Below are positions 29,900 to 40,697 of a stretch of DNA of 64,000 nucleotides, piece by piece. Each line of letters begins with the position of its first letter. Within the stretch, counting starts at the first letter, position 1. Under the pieces are notes generated by a model. It made no database searches, was not told the origin of the DNA, and was given only the letters and a program-made list of their open reading frames with translations. The translations under genes and the position numbers were made by a program. This stretch comes from Erwinia_E haradaeae_I. Lineage in GTDB: Bacteria; Pseudomonadota; Gammaproteobacteria; Enterobacterales; Enterobacteriaceae. The stretch spans positions 558,001 to 622,000 of the forward strand of contig NZ_LR217713.1 of the NCBI RefSeq assembly GCF_900698925.1, written 5' to 3'.

Positions 29900-32032
29900 A
29901 AAATTCTCCTCACTCTTAATATCCTGTAGAAGATAAACTAATAAAAGAGACTATATTAAAATAAAAAACCTCTTTTTTAGATAATTTACTATCTTGCTAA
30001 TTATATAGCAAAGCAGCACTGTAAGATAAATTAGTCTTGTCACTTGGTAGAAAATATAATATAATATGTAATATACTAAAAAATAAATAATTTGCTTAAT
30101 GTAATGATTAATTATACTGGACCAATATAAAAATTCTATATTGATATTTTCTATTTCATAATGTTCTACATTATAATATGCGATATAAAATAATTTATAA
30201 ATTCTAAATTTAATTTTATATATCTCAATATTGATTAGATAAGATATTAGGAATAACAAGAATCTAAATAAACTAACATATTTTGATTGATCTGTGAAAT
30301 ACACTAACACAGTTGAAATAAAATATATTTTCTATAACCTGAGACATGATCTCAATCATATCTGATCACCTTATGTCAAGGATTGTTTTTGATAAAACGT
30401 GTTTAATATATGTTCATATCATAATTAGCTATAAATAGTAAGATTGCCATCACTGCTAAAATAACAAGATATGTTAATATATACATACAAAGAAAGATTG
30501 ATAACGAAACATACGAGAGAATAATGCATTATAATATGTATTATAAATTTAGTTAAGTTATTCTATGAATAAAACATTTATTTAAGTATTTAAGGTAAGA
30601 GAAATAATTTAACTTTTATCTATAAAAACTCTTCTTGGTACTCTAAAATAAAACAAATAACATTTTTCTTTAATTAAACTCTTCACTGTTGATGCTTTAG
30701 AAGAATCATTCTATGAAAATTTCTGTACATCATTACTTCATCCATTTAAGTTTCTATATGAGCATGAAGATATGTGTTATAAATTAAAAATAGCTTGCTT
30801 GATTCTATAAATCATTTGTATTAATATCATTGCGAAATATATGAACGCACATTCAGAACATTGCATAGATTTATTTGATGCTTTTATAAAAATAAATATT
30901 ACTAGAAAACAAATATCATATGATTCAAAATTTATTATATTACCTTTCTATAATAATCTATAACTGAATTATTTATGTAGATTTCAACCATTCTCTTTAC
31001 TAAGAAGTCTCCAACAAGAATCCAAATTATTTAAGCTCTACTACCTATACCTATCTAAATTTTTTATGCAATAAGAGACAAGATTATTATATAATCATCT
31101 TTTTTGCAAAAATACATACCAGTGATCACAAAAAGATCACATTAGATTACTTGATATATAAAATATCCTTAATAAAACATGAATTTTAGGTGTTTTTAAT
31201 TTGTACTATAGTCAAACTTCTTTTGTATTCTAGATCTAATATTAAGATCTGTGCTTTAATCTAATAATTATACACTATGAGTATAAGCGCCCCTAGCATC
31301 ATCAGGTATTATTTTCATTTCCGACAAACGACTTCAGATAAAAAGAACATTTCAGTTCCATTTAACAATAATCATATCGTTATTTAGATTTACAGCATTT
31401 AAATAAATTTTTTTAATTTGATCAAACTGGATTCATAACTTATATATCGTGATTAATTAGTGTATGGTTTCTGTCTTTAGATATTAATTCTATTATTTTA
31501 ATAGACCACATATCTTATCCCATGCATTATAGGATAAGATATATTAAAAAATATTAAATTAATAAATCATAAAAATATCATGTAAACATAGAATCAATAT
31601 CTGATTATTCCTGAATAATCATTATAATTATTTACCATGACAATTAAATTAATCTATCGAACATTCTAGTTAGACCTGTTTGAAATATAAATAGAAAAAT
31701 ATGTCACTCAGAATATAGTAAATCATAAGAAAATTAAATATCCATCTACTATTTCTCACATATTATTTAATACATTAAATCCGATAAAAATATACATTAA
31801 TTATTCTAAAAGTATTTATTCAAAACCTTAGTATTCAGACTACAATTAAGCATTTTCTATATTTTAAAAATCTCCTTTAAAAATTATTTCATAATTCTTT
31901 ATTTTTAAACCAATAGTATCCATTGTAATACCATACAAATAGGAACATTAACAATAGAAACATAATGAAGTATTTCACTTGTTCCTATTAAATTTGATTT
32001 TTTTATATATAGAGACCACTACATAATAGTAA
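29900..32032. other. Gene-free stretch between acnB and gmhA
   Basis: 2.1 kb with no supportable gene. A 119-codon frame on the minus strand (29951-30310) is almost entirely Ile, Tyr, Leu, Phe and Lys, as expected from random AT-rich DNA. Two inverted repeats stand out: 31510-31542 and the widely spaced AATAGGAACA/TGTTCCTATT at 31938-31989, 44 bp beyond gmhA. Confidence 0.65.
31510..31542. repeat. 11-bp perfect hairpin
   Basis: ATATCTTATCC (31510-31520) pairs with GGATAAGATAT (31532-31542) around an 11-nt loop. It lies 0.5 kb past gmhA and 1.6 kb upstream of acnB, with no gene to explain it. Confidence 0.55.
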
Positions 32033-32617
32033 TCAGTTTAATATTTTCATTTCTTGCTCAATTAATAATATTAAGATATGAATAATTTTAATATGAACCT
32101 CCTGAATTCGATCAGAGTAGCCAGAATGTGGAACACAAATTACCACATCCGCAATATGGTTTACTGTAGTATGATCTGCTCCTGTGAGAAAAATAGACTT
32201 CATGTTTTGAGAGTATGCTGCTTTGACTGCTTCAGTTATATTGACTGAGGATCCAGAAGTAGATAATCCAAGTAAAATATCGCCTGGTTTACCTACAGCC
32301 TCAATATAACGTGAAAAAACATAATCATATCCAAAATCATTACTCACGCAGGAAAAATGACCGATATCAGAAATAGCAATTGCAGGATATCCTCGACGAT
32401 TTTCTCGATAACGACCAGTGAGTTCTTCTGCAAAATGTATTGCGTCACAATGTGACCCACCATTACCACAAGAGAAAACTTTTCCTCCTAATTTAAAGGC
32501 ATTCGCTAATAAAACCCCTGCGCTCTGGATTAACTCAATATTTTCTTTTTTGCGAAGAAAGAGGGTTAACGTATCTGCTGCTTGATTCAGTTCAGAAAGG
32601 ATAAGATCCTGATACAT
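32033..32617 (-). CDS. gmhA: Sedoheptulose 7-phosphate isomerase GmhA
   Basis: First step of ADP-heptose synthesis for the LPS inner core. 194 aa against 192 in E. coli. The SIS fold is intact, with SCGNGGSHCDA, EELTGRYRENR carrying the catalytic E65, LGLSTSGSS, and IQEVHIKIIH with H180. Retention means heptosylated LPS is probably still made. It is divergent from accD across 343 bp. The MYQDLI start matches the family exactly. Confidence 0.97.
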   Translation of the reverse strand: MYQDLILSELNQAADTLTLFLRKKENIELIQSAGVLLANAFKLGGKVFSCGNGGSHCDAIHFAEELTGRYRENRRGYPAIAISDIGHFSCVSNDFGYDYVFSRYIEAVGKPGDILLGLSTSGSSVNITEAVKAAYSQNMKSIFLTGADHTTVNHIADVVICVPHSGYSDRIQEVHIKIIHILILLIEQEMKILN

Positions 32618-32960
32618 AGAAAATCCTTGTAAGCGACAAGCTTATCATAGTTGAGCTAGTAAGGATAAAAAAATAATGAAATACCAATGATTATAAAAAC
32701 CTAAATTTGTTTATCTTATTTTAAGAAGAGTCTTAATCACTATGAGAATGTACATATGATAAGCGCATACATAATAGTAATCAATAAAATAATGAATTTA
32801 CATTCAAATTTATGTTAACATATAAACATTTTATGTGAGTACATTATAATGTACAGCTCAATGTTCTAAATATATGTTTAGAGAAACATTGTATTATATA
32901 CTATAATCTTATTAGATTATCAGATCAAAACTTAATTGTACGAAACATCACAGGTTAGCG
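32618..32960. other. Divergent promoter region gmhA/accD
   Basis: 343 bp between two divergent genes, so it should hold both promoters. It is AT-rich with many TATAAT-like hexamers and no single pair that can be singled out; no gene seen. Confidence 0.5.
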
Positions 32961-33857
32961 ATGAGTTGGATTGAACGTATTCTTAATAAAAGGAGAATTA
33001 CTCCATTACGTAAAGCATGCATTCCTGAAGGGCTGTGGACAAAATGTAGCAGCTGCGGACAGGTCCTATATCGTGCTGAACTAAAACGTAATCTAGAGGT
33101 GTGTCCAAAATGCGATCATCATATGCGCATGCATGGTCGTGATCGTCTTCGTAGTTTTTTAGATTCTGGTTCTTTTCTTGAACTTGCTAGTGAAATGGAA
33201 CCTAGAGACATACTTAAGTTTCGAGACTCTAAAAAATATAAAGATCGATTGATTTCTGCCCAAAAAGAGACTAACGAAAAAGATGCATTAATAGTGATGA
33301 AAGGTACTTTATGTGGTATCCCGGTTGTTTCAGCAGCATTCGAGTTTTTCTTTATGGGGGGGTCGATGGGGTCAGTAGTTGGAGGACGCTTTGTGCGCGC
33401 AGTAGAACAAGCAATTCAAGATCACTGTCCTATGATCTGTTTTTCATCTTCAGGAGGAGCGCGAATGCAAGAATCCCTAATATCACTTATGCAAATGGCA
33501 AAAACAAGTGCTGCGCTAGAAAAAATGCAAGAACAAGGATTGCCATATATTTCAGTTCTAACTGATCCTACAATGGGAGGAGTATCTGCTAGCGTTGCAA
33601 TGCTAGGTGATCTCAACATTGCAGAACCAAATGCACTAATTGGTTTTGCTGGACCACGCGTAATCGAACAAACAGTTCGTGAAAAACTACCAGCAGGATT
33701 TCAGCGCAGTGAATTCCTCATTGAAAAAGGAGCAATTGATATGATCTTGCGACGCCCAGTTATGCGATGCAAGATTGCTAGTATGTTATCCAAAATAATG
33801 AATCTTCCTACCCCAAAAGAGGTACTTAATACCTCCTTACTCAAAACTAAAGATTAA
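32961..33857 (+). CDS. accD: Acetyl-CoA carboxylase carboxyltransferase subunit beta
   Basis: AccD with AccA transfers CO2 from carboxybiotin to acetyl-CoA to make malonyl-CoA. 298 aa against 304 in E. coli. The N-terminal zinc ribbon has its four cysteines (CSSC and CPKC at 29, 32, 48, 51), followed by the crotonase-like carboxyltransferase domain with FFMGGSMGSVVG, SSSGGARMQES and AGPRVIEQTVREKLP. It completes, with accC at the window start, half of the carboxylase set. folC follows on the same strand as in E. coli. Confidence 0.98.
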   Translation: MSWIERILNKRRITPLRKACIPEGLWTKCSSCGQVLYRAELKRNLEVCPKCDHHMRMHGRDRLRSFLDSGSFLELASEMEPRDILKFRDSKKYKDRLISAQKETNEKDALIVMKGTLCGIPVVSAAFEFFFMGGSMGSVVGGRFVRAVEQAIQDHCPMICFSSSGGARMQESLISLMQMAKTSAALEKMQEQGLPYISVLTDPTMGGVSASVAMLGDLNIAEPNALIGFAGPRVIEQTVREKLPAGFQRSEFLIEKGAIDMILRRPVMRCKIASMLSKIMNLPTPKEVLNTSLLKTKD

Positions 33858-33928
33858 AAAATAGATGATTTTGAAAGAAAAATGTCTTAGCCTATATCAA
33901 TATTTACTCATTTTACGTGCCTAAAAAC

Positions 33929-35185
33929 ATGAATAGTGTACCTAAAAAAACATCATCCATAAGAACCTGGTTACATTATTTAAAACATCTTCATAGCCAG
34001 CCTATTTCTCTGGGATTAGAGCGTGTTAAGAACGTGGGTGCCGCACTGGACCTATTAACTTCTTCTTCTCTTGTATTTACTGTTTCTGGAACTAACGGAA
34101 AAGGAACGACTTGTCGGGCTCTAGAAATTATGTTGTTGGCTGAAGGCTATACAGTTGGGGTGTACAATTCTCCTCATCTTATGCACTATACCGAGCGTGT
34201 ACGTATTCAAGGAGACGAGCTAACAGATATTGCACATATAGAAGCGTTTTCAGAAGTTGAAACAGGGCGCTCTAGTACCCCGCTTACTTATTTTGAGTTT
34301 AGTACATTGTCAGCATTATGGTTATTTAAGAAAGAGTCTCTAGACGTCTTGATCCTTGAAGTTGGCTTGGGCGGACGTCTAGATGCCACTAATATTATTA
34401 ATGCAGATGTAGCAGTAGTAACTAATATCGCTCTTGATCATACGATATGGCTTGGAACAGACTGTGAAAAAATTGGCCGCGAGAAAGCTGGAATCTTTCG
34501 CAGGGGAAAACCAGCAATCATTGGAGACCCACATTCACCACAGTCGATTAAAGATGTGGCGATAGAAACAGGCGCATTGCTACAGCAATGCAACTCTAGC
34601 TGGTCGTATAAAGTAGCAACTGATAGCTGGTCTTTCTATGATTCTCATGGAAGACTAGAGAATTTGTCTTTACCGAAAATACCAATAAATAATGCCGCTA
34701 CCGCTCTTGCTGCGTTAAGAAGTTCTCCCTTATATGTTGATGAAACCAATATTCGCCTTTCTCTTCATCAAGCATCTTTACCTGGTCGGTTCCAAATAAT
34801 ATCCGAGGAACCTCGAGTAATTCTTGATGTAGCACATAATCCTCACGCAGCGCAATATCTTTCCACAAGACTGATAAAAATTAAAAATCAATCGCAAATA
34901 CATGCTGTAGTCGGTATGCGTAATGACAAAGATATTTCTGGCACATTCTCTTGTCTTATCCACAATATAGATTATTGGTATTGCGCCTCATTAGAGGGGT
35001 CGTATGGTAGTACTGCTAAACAACTTGTATCATATCTTGATCAAGCAAAAGACTTTCCATCAGTAGAGTTAGCATGGATAGATGCGCTGAAAAATACAGA
35101 AAAAAAAGATATAATTTTAGTTTTTGGATCTTTTCATACCGTGAGTCAAGTGATTAAAAAAATTAACCAATGTAAAATAAAATAA
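33929..35185 (+). CDS. folC: Dihydrofolate synthase / folylpolyglutamate synthase
   Basis: Adds glutamate to dihydropteroate and to folates. The E. coli protein is 422 aa; the frame gives 422 aa from a GTG at 33917 or 418 aa from the ATG at 33929, which I prefer although neither has a clear ribosome site. The Mur-ligase-type P loop SGTNGKGTT, YNSPHLMHYTERVR, LEVGLGGRLDATN, VTNIALDHT and DVAHNPHA are intact. It sits 71 bp after accD, the ancestral order accD-folC; dedD and cvpA, which follow in E. coli, are gone. Confidence 0.97.
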   Translation: MNSVPKKTSSIRTWLHYLKHLHSQPISLGLERVKNVGAALDLLTSSSLVFTVSGTNGKGTTCRALEIMLLAEGYTVGVYNSPHLMHYTERVRIQGDELTDIAHIEAFSEVETGRSSTPLTYFEFSTLSALWLFKKESLDVLILEVGLGGRLDATNIINADVAVVTNIALDHTIWLGTDCEKIGREKAGIFRRGKPAIIGDPHSPQSIKDVAIETGALLQQCNSSWSYKVATDSWSFYDSHGRLENLSLPKIPINNAATALAALRSSPLYVDETNIRLSLHQASLPGRFQIISEEPRVILDVAHNPHAAQYLSTRLIKIKNQSQIHAVVGMRNDKDISGTFSCLIHNIDYWYCASLEGSYGSTAKQLVSYLDQAKDFPSVELAWIDALKNTEKKDIILVFGSFHTVSQVIKKINQCKIK

Positions 35186-35988
35186 TAGATAAATCATAAC
35201 AATAGAATAACTCTATACAAAAGAATAAAAAAATCTGCTATCATTCAATAATGCATATTACATGATATTAATCATTTTACATACAGCGTGCAATGCCTAC
35301 AAACATGATTAATAAAATCTCATGGATATCTTTTAGATCAAGAAATTTAATTCTCAACGAAAGAAAAAATTCTATTTTAAGAACATTAACTATATAATTC
35401 TATCGCTTTCAATTTAAAATGAAAAGAAAATGTATGGATTCTAGAATCTTTGATTAAGTAATTGAATGATTTTTGATAAAAATTTTTACTAAGAAAATGA
35501 TTTTTTTTATATAAAATTATCTGTTATTTTACATACAAAGTCATGGAATAACAATTCACTTTCTATTAACCAAATAAAAAATATTATTCATTGAGGCGTT
35601 CAGATAAACCCAGAAAAAATCACAAGAAAGAATATTAGTATTGACAGACTAAAGAACAATGTACAGAAATCTTTTTGCAGACATTGCATTAAAATCTATA
35701 TTGTTATATCCAAAGCTACTATAAAAGTAATATTATATGATTGATCGTAATATGTATAGTCAATCTTTTAGGCTGAACTTAAGAAATCATATGTCTAAGA
35801 AAAATAATAAATGATATCAATTGATATGTAATAATATATTGTACATACATAAAGATTACTAATATATATTCTATATTTTTATACTTCAATATCTCAATAC
35901 AATATTCTTTTTTTTCAAACATCACCTACATTGTTTTTCAGATCTATGAGTATTCATGTTCTTTAGTATTAAAAAAAGGATTAATGCA
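35186..35988. other. Gene-free stretch between folC and adk
   Basis: 0.8 kb with no gene. The last 60 bases carry the adk ribosome site. No recognisable trace of dedD/cvpA/purF, which follow folC in relatives. Confidence 0.65.
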
Positions 35989-36633
35989 ATGCGTATTATT
36001 TTGCTTGGAGCTCCAGGTACTGGAAAGGGAACTCATGCCCAGTTCATTATAAAAAAATATAAAATCCCTCAGATCTCAACAGGAGAAATGTTTCGTAAAG
36101 CGATCAAATTAGATTCAAAGATCGGTAGACAAGTAAAAAAAGTGTTAAGCATTGGTCAACTAGTTCCTGATGAGCTAGTAATTCAATTAGTGAACCATCG
36201 TCTTTCGGAAAATGATTGTTCACGAGGATTTCTATTAGACGGCTTCCCAAGAACTATAGCGCAAGCTCTTTCTATAAGAGAAATGGGTATTAAAATTGAT
36301 AAAATATTAGAATTTGTTGTTCCAGATCAATTAATTATTAATAGAATCACTGGACGTCGAATACATGAAGCTTCTGGTAGAATATATCATTCCATTTTTA
36401 ACCCTCCTAAAATAACTGGACAAGACGATATTACTGGAGAGCCACTAATTATACGAGAAGATGATAAAATAGAAACTATACATCATCGTTTAATAGAGTA
36501 TCGTCATCTTACTGCTCCTCTTATTCATTATTATCAACAAGAAGCATGTTTAGGTAACACAACGTATCATAAAATAAATGGTGCTCGCACAATTTCTGAA
36601 ATTAATAACGAATTAATAAAACTTTGCGAATAA
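35989..36633 (+). CDS. adk: Adenylate kinase
   Basis: Converts ATP and AMP to two ADP. I start it at the ATG 35989, preceded by AAGGA at 35976-35980, which gives 214 aa, exactly the E. coli length; the frame is open 11 codons further upstream but those do not match the family. The P loop GAPGTGKGT, the LLDGFPRT motif and the LID domain (GRRIHEASGRIYH to GQDDITGEPLIIREDD) are intact. The LID lacks zinc cysteines, as in enterobacteria. It stands alone; htpG and hemH are missing. Confidence 0.98.
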   Translation: MRIILLGAPGTGKGTHAQFIIKKYKIPQISTGEMFRKAIKLDSKIGRQVKKVLSIGQLVPDELVIQLVNHRLSENDCSRGFLLDGFPRTIAQALSIREMGIKIDKILEFVVPDQLIINRITGRRIHEASGRIYHSIFNPPKITGQDDITGEPLIIREDDKIETIHHRLIEYRHLTAPLIHYYQQEACLGNTTYHKINGARTISEINNELIKLCE

Positions 36634-37328
36634 TTTAATATCGTTTTTTAAAATTTGCTCATAAAAAATTATCTACAGATTATCATGTAGTTCTTATTAC
36701 TGTATCATTTATGTTTTCTCTTACATGTGCATCTATTTTAAGATGCATAATTATTGTATAACTAAGGTAAAATATAATAAAGACAAACTATTTTTTTCAA
36801 TATAAACTGAATTTTTCAGACTATTTAAACTCAATTCAATCTAAACACCAAACCTGCTAATATTAAACTATTTTAGTAATATTAAAGAAGAAAAAAAGAA
36901 TTATAGCATGATTTACGTACTTTAATACGTCTTTTAATATGTCAACATGACATATATGTGAATATATTCAAAGAAATAATTTTTTTAATTACATTAATAT
37001 ACCTCTTCTGGGTCAATGACATACAACTCTATATTGACTAGAATATTTACTAGAACATCGAATGATTAATTTTATAATCAAGACCATGCAATTTGTTTAT
37101 AAACTAATCTGATCTAAATACAATCGTAATCTTCTTCTATTCTTAAATTGAGGTTTAATTCTAATTTATTTAATTGCTATATGTATTGAAGATTCATGTG
37201 AAATTATTCTATAATATCTTTTTTATTAACTACTAAACTAAGGTTTACTAACCCAAACCGATAAATTAATTTATAGTATACAACAGGCTTGTAATTAATA
37301 GTAGCAATATTCATATCAACAATAATCT
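36634..37328. other. Gene-free stretch between adk and coaA
   Basis: 0.7 kb with no gene. Two hairpins: TGCATCT-ATTTTA-AGATGCA (36728-36747), possibly the adk 3' end, and ATATGTCA-ACA-TGACATAT (36937-36955). Confidence 0.6.
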
Positions 37329-38261
37329 ATGTTTACTAAATCTTATTTATCTTTCAACTATAACCAATTGGAAAAATTTTATCACTTAATATTAATGATA
37401 CTTTCAGACACCACAATTACTCAATTAAAAAAAATTAATAAAGCGATTTCAATTAAAGAAGTGATGGAAGTATACCTTCCTCTATCTGATTTAATTAATT
37501 TGTATATTACTTCCAATGAGTATTCTCAAGGCATAATCCAAACACCCTTTAATATCCCTCAACAAAAAATTCCTTATATTATTAGTATTACAGGTAGTGT
37601 TTCTTCTGGGAAAAGCACTATAGCTCGTATATTACAGATATTATTGAATAATTATTTAAAATATAGATACGTTGAGCTAATTAGTACTGATGGGTTTTTG
37701 TATCCAAACTCGGTCCTAAGAGATCGAGGATTAATAAAGAAAAAGGGGTTTCCTTTATCTTATGATATTTACCATTTAATTAAATTCGTTTCAGATATAA
37801 AATTCGGCTTTTCTCCAGTAAAAGTTCCATTATATTCCCATCTTATCTCTGATATAACTCCTATTAAGAAAAAAATAGTCCAAAAACCTGATATTTTGAT
37901 ACTCGAAGGACTAAATGTATTGCAAAGAGGAATCAGTGATCCATCTTTTGATAACATGACCTCTACATCAAATTTTATAGATTTCTCTATTTATATTGAT
38001 GCATCACATGATTTGCTTCAATCTTGGTATCTTACCCGTTTTCTTGGATTTAGAAAAAGCGCTCTGAAAAATCAACAATCGTATTTTTACTATTATTCTC
38101 AATTATCTAAAAAAGAAGCTTTGCATATAGCTAACACAATATGGAATCAAATCAATTACCGTAATTTAATAGAAAACATTCTTCCAACACGCGAGAATTC
38201 TACTTTAATTATCACCAAAAGCCTAAATCATCTTATTAAATCATATCAAATAAACAAATAA
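37329..38261 (+). CDS. coaA: Pantothenate kinase, type I
   Basis: Phosphorylates pantothenate in the first step of CoA synthesis. 310 aa against 316 in E. coli. Walker A is GSVSSGKST, and the pantothenate and effector segments STDGFLYPN, KKKGFPLSYD, PVYSHL-like VPLYSHLI, and ILEGLNVLQ are present. The tail RNLIENILPTRENSTLIITKS is family-typical. Its presence implies pantothenate is available, made or imported. No birA or tRNA operon follows as in E. coli; a hairpin lies 48 bp downstream. Confidence 0.97.
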   Translation: MFTKSYLSFNYNQLEKFYHLILMILSDTTITQLKKINKAISIKEVMEVYLPLSDLINLYITSNEYSQGIIQTPFNIPQQKIPYIISITGSVSSGKSTIARILQILLNNYLKYRYVELISTDGFLYPNSVLRDRGLIKKKGFPLSYDIYHLIKFVSDIKFGFSPVKVPLYSHLISDITPIKKKIVQKPDILILEGLNVLQRGISDPSFDNMTSTSNFIDFSIYIDASHDLLQSWYLTRFLGFRKSALKNQQSYFYYYSQLSKKEALHIANTIWNQINYRNLIENILPTRENSTLIITKSLNHLIKSYQINK

Positions 38262-38308
38262 TTATTACAACCTAAAATAGTAATTATTAAAAAAATTTAT
38301 TCTTTCCA

Positions 38309-38340
38309 AGATTATTTTGTCTTGTCAGACAAAATAATCT
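38309..38340 (+). terminator. 14-bp hairpin downstream of coaA
   Basis: AGATTATTTTGTCT (38309-38322) pairs perfectly with AGACAAAATAATCT (38327-38340) around a four-base loop TGTC. Position suits a coaA terminator. Because the stem is symmetric the outer A/T pairs supply part of a U tract on either strand. Confidence 0.55.
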
Positions 38341-40697
38341 ATGATATAAATCATCAATTATAATTAGTGATGATAATTAATATAATTTTATATTATAACT
38401 TATATAAGAACCCTTCGTAGATTAAAGATATTTTTTAAAATAAAAAATATATAGATCGAGATAGATACACAATCAGTGTATCTATTATTAGTATATCTAT
38501 ATAAAATTAGGAAAAGAAATCTTTTGATTAGTAAAATATTTAACAAATCTCTACCATGACAATCAGTGATCAAAAAAAATATCTACATATTCTATCACTA
38601 GATTAAATCTTATTATGACCAAGCTGGTTCTACCACAGAAGATAGTCTATCATGAACTTCTATTTCTTATTTCTTTATAGATATTCTTTATAGATACACG
38701 CTGACCTATACCTTATGTTACTTTAGAGAGCATATGTATTCTATGCAATTTATATGAATAAGTGTTTTCTCTTTCTTTTATAAAAATGAAAATAATCACT
38801 ATTACTTTATTTTTCAATATTAAGTTACAATGATATATTGACCATATGTCAAATAATTAAACAATAATTTTTTACGCTCATCAGACCTAATCTCTATCTT
38901 GTATCTACCCATTAAGATATAAGACACAATCAGCATCTACTCTAATAAATACTTAGCGAATTTAGTTGATGCATAAAATACTTTAATATAATCGATAAAA
39001 ATGTTATTTTTCTTGATCAATCAATTTTTATTACTACATTATTGGTATCGTTTGTAACGTCATAGTAATTATTACGGTTCATTAAAAAAACTAAATTCAT
39101 TTAGTGTTGCTATATTATTCAGTCTCACTTGTTATTTTTAACAAATATTGTTGTACAACATACAATAATATGTTGTTTTATTTCATAAATGAGACCACTA
39201 AATAACTATTTGCTAAACTTTAATGATAAACATCTTTTAATATACAAATATTTTTATTCATACCACATATCCATCTTATCAATTTATTACTATTATATCT
39301 ACTAAGGTTTAGATATGAAATCAAAAAGCTTATTTGTAAGCTACATATAGACATATTGATGACAGTTATCTATAAAATAACCATTTAAAACAATTTCAAT
39401 CTATCGTCATAATTTATTTATGACATCTGAAATTTATAGTTTTAATATGTAAAACAGTATAAATGATCAGTTACTGTTATACAAGATGTAATGGATTTAT
39501 TTTATATAGATTGTTCTACTTTGATTTAAATAAGCCATATCAATTAGATCTTAACTCTATATCTATTCATTTATTTTCTATGAACTCAGTATTATAATCC
39601 CAATCTAGAATATTAACAATGATAATGATCATATTAAGATATAATGATGATTATATAATTGACTTCAAATGTTAAAACCATGAACAGTATGATACACAAT
39701 TAGCAATGTCTACATTTACTGAATGATACAAAAACTTGATCACAGTTCATTTTATATATCTTTTATTGATAGAATAAATTCTACATTATAACTCGTATAT
39801 TTTCATGTCTTATGACTTAACATTACACAGATCAATTATTAATAAAACTTTATTTTAAACACGTGAAAGAAGAATCATAAAGTAAACAATAAGTTGAATA
39901 GTAAATTATTTCTAATATTATAGAAAAATACAACAATCAGTATTGTTCTATTAAAAATACGTTATCCATGCACATCTGATGTCATATTCTTTCTTTGCGC
40001 TCATTATATTGCTTAAAATAAATATATCTAACTTTCTCTTTAGTAATCATTAGATTACTAGTTAATTTCATGTCGGAAAATAAATACTAAAGGCTTGTTA
40101 TCATTTATCAAATATGTACTATTACTCTCGAGTAATGTTCATAGCTATATAATACATATTCGTTAAATACTTATTTCATCTCTTGTTATTCTGATAGTTT
40201 AACTGAGTATATTTTACAATACCAAGGCTAGGTTCAAGACCTCTTACAGATTGTTTTTAATAACATAACTCATTACGCAATGCATTATAAAAAAATCGGC
40301 GTTATTAGTCTGATTCATTCAAAACCATATTAAATACAAAAGATATAGAATAAATAGAACAATAAAAACCCATGATTCTAGTAATCATAATTAAAAACTG
40401 TAGTTTACAGACAAACAACGCTGATTCGAGCTTTTCTCTGATGTAAATACCAGATAGAATCTATAAGATATATTAAACCAATAACGTAATATACTACGAA
40501 TAAGTATAACTAAAACATCTTTCATCATCTTTACTTTAATTTTGTAAAAAACTTACTTATATTATTATTATATACCTAACTAATGGATATGATGAACAAT
40601 CATGATCATATAAACACATATCTTCGGAATATACTTGAATGAATAAGGATAGAATTAATTCTTCTAGTATATACAATTAAATTTTAAGAGCAATAAC
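38341..40697. other. Gene-free stretch between coaA and rlmK
   Basis: 2.36 kb. Upstream of the RlmK gene one expects about 1.1 kb of RlmL coding sequence in relatives, but no fragment can be read in any frame. It contains a 13-bp tandem duplication (TTCTTTATAGATA at 38671-38696), and hairpins at 39149-39177 (TGTTGTACAACA and ACAACATA/TATGTTGT) and 40041-40060 (TAGTAATC/GATTACTA). Confidence 0.65.
38461..38485. repeat. 10-bp perfect hairpin
   Basis: ATAGATACAC (38461-38470) and GTGTATCTAT (38476-38485) flank AATCA. It lies 200 bp past coaA with no gene nearby. Confidence 0.5.

Noticed and set aside
29951..30310. 119-codon minus-strand frame, apparent hydrophobic protein
   Set aside because: Composed almost only of Ile, Tyr, Leu, Phe, Lys and Asn codons as expected from random AT-rich DNA; no family, no ribosome site.
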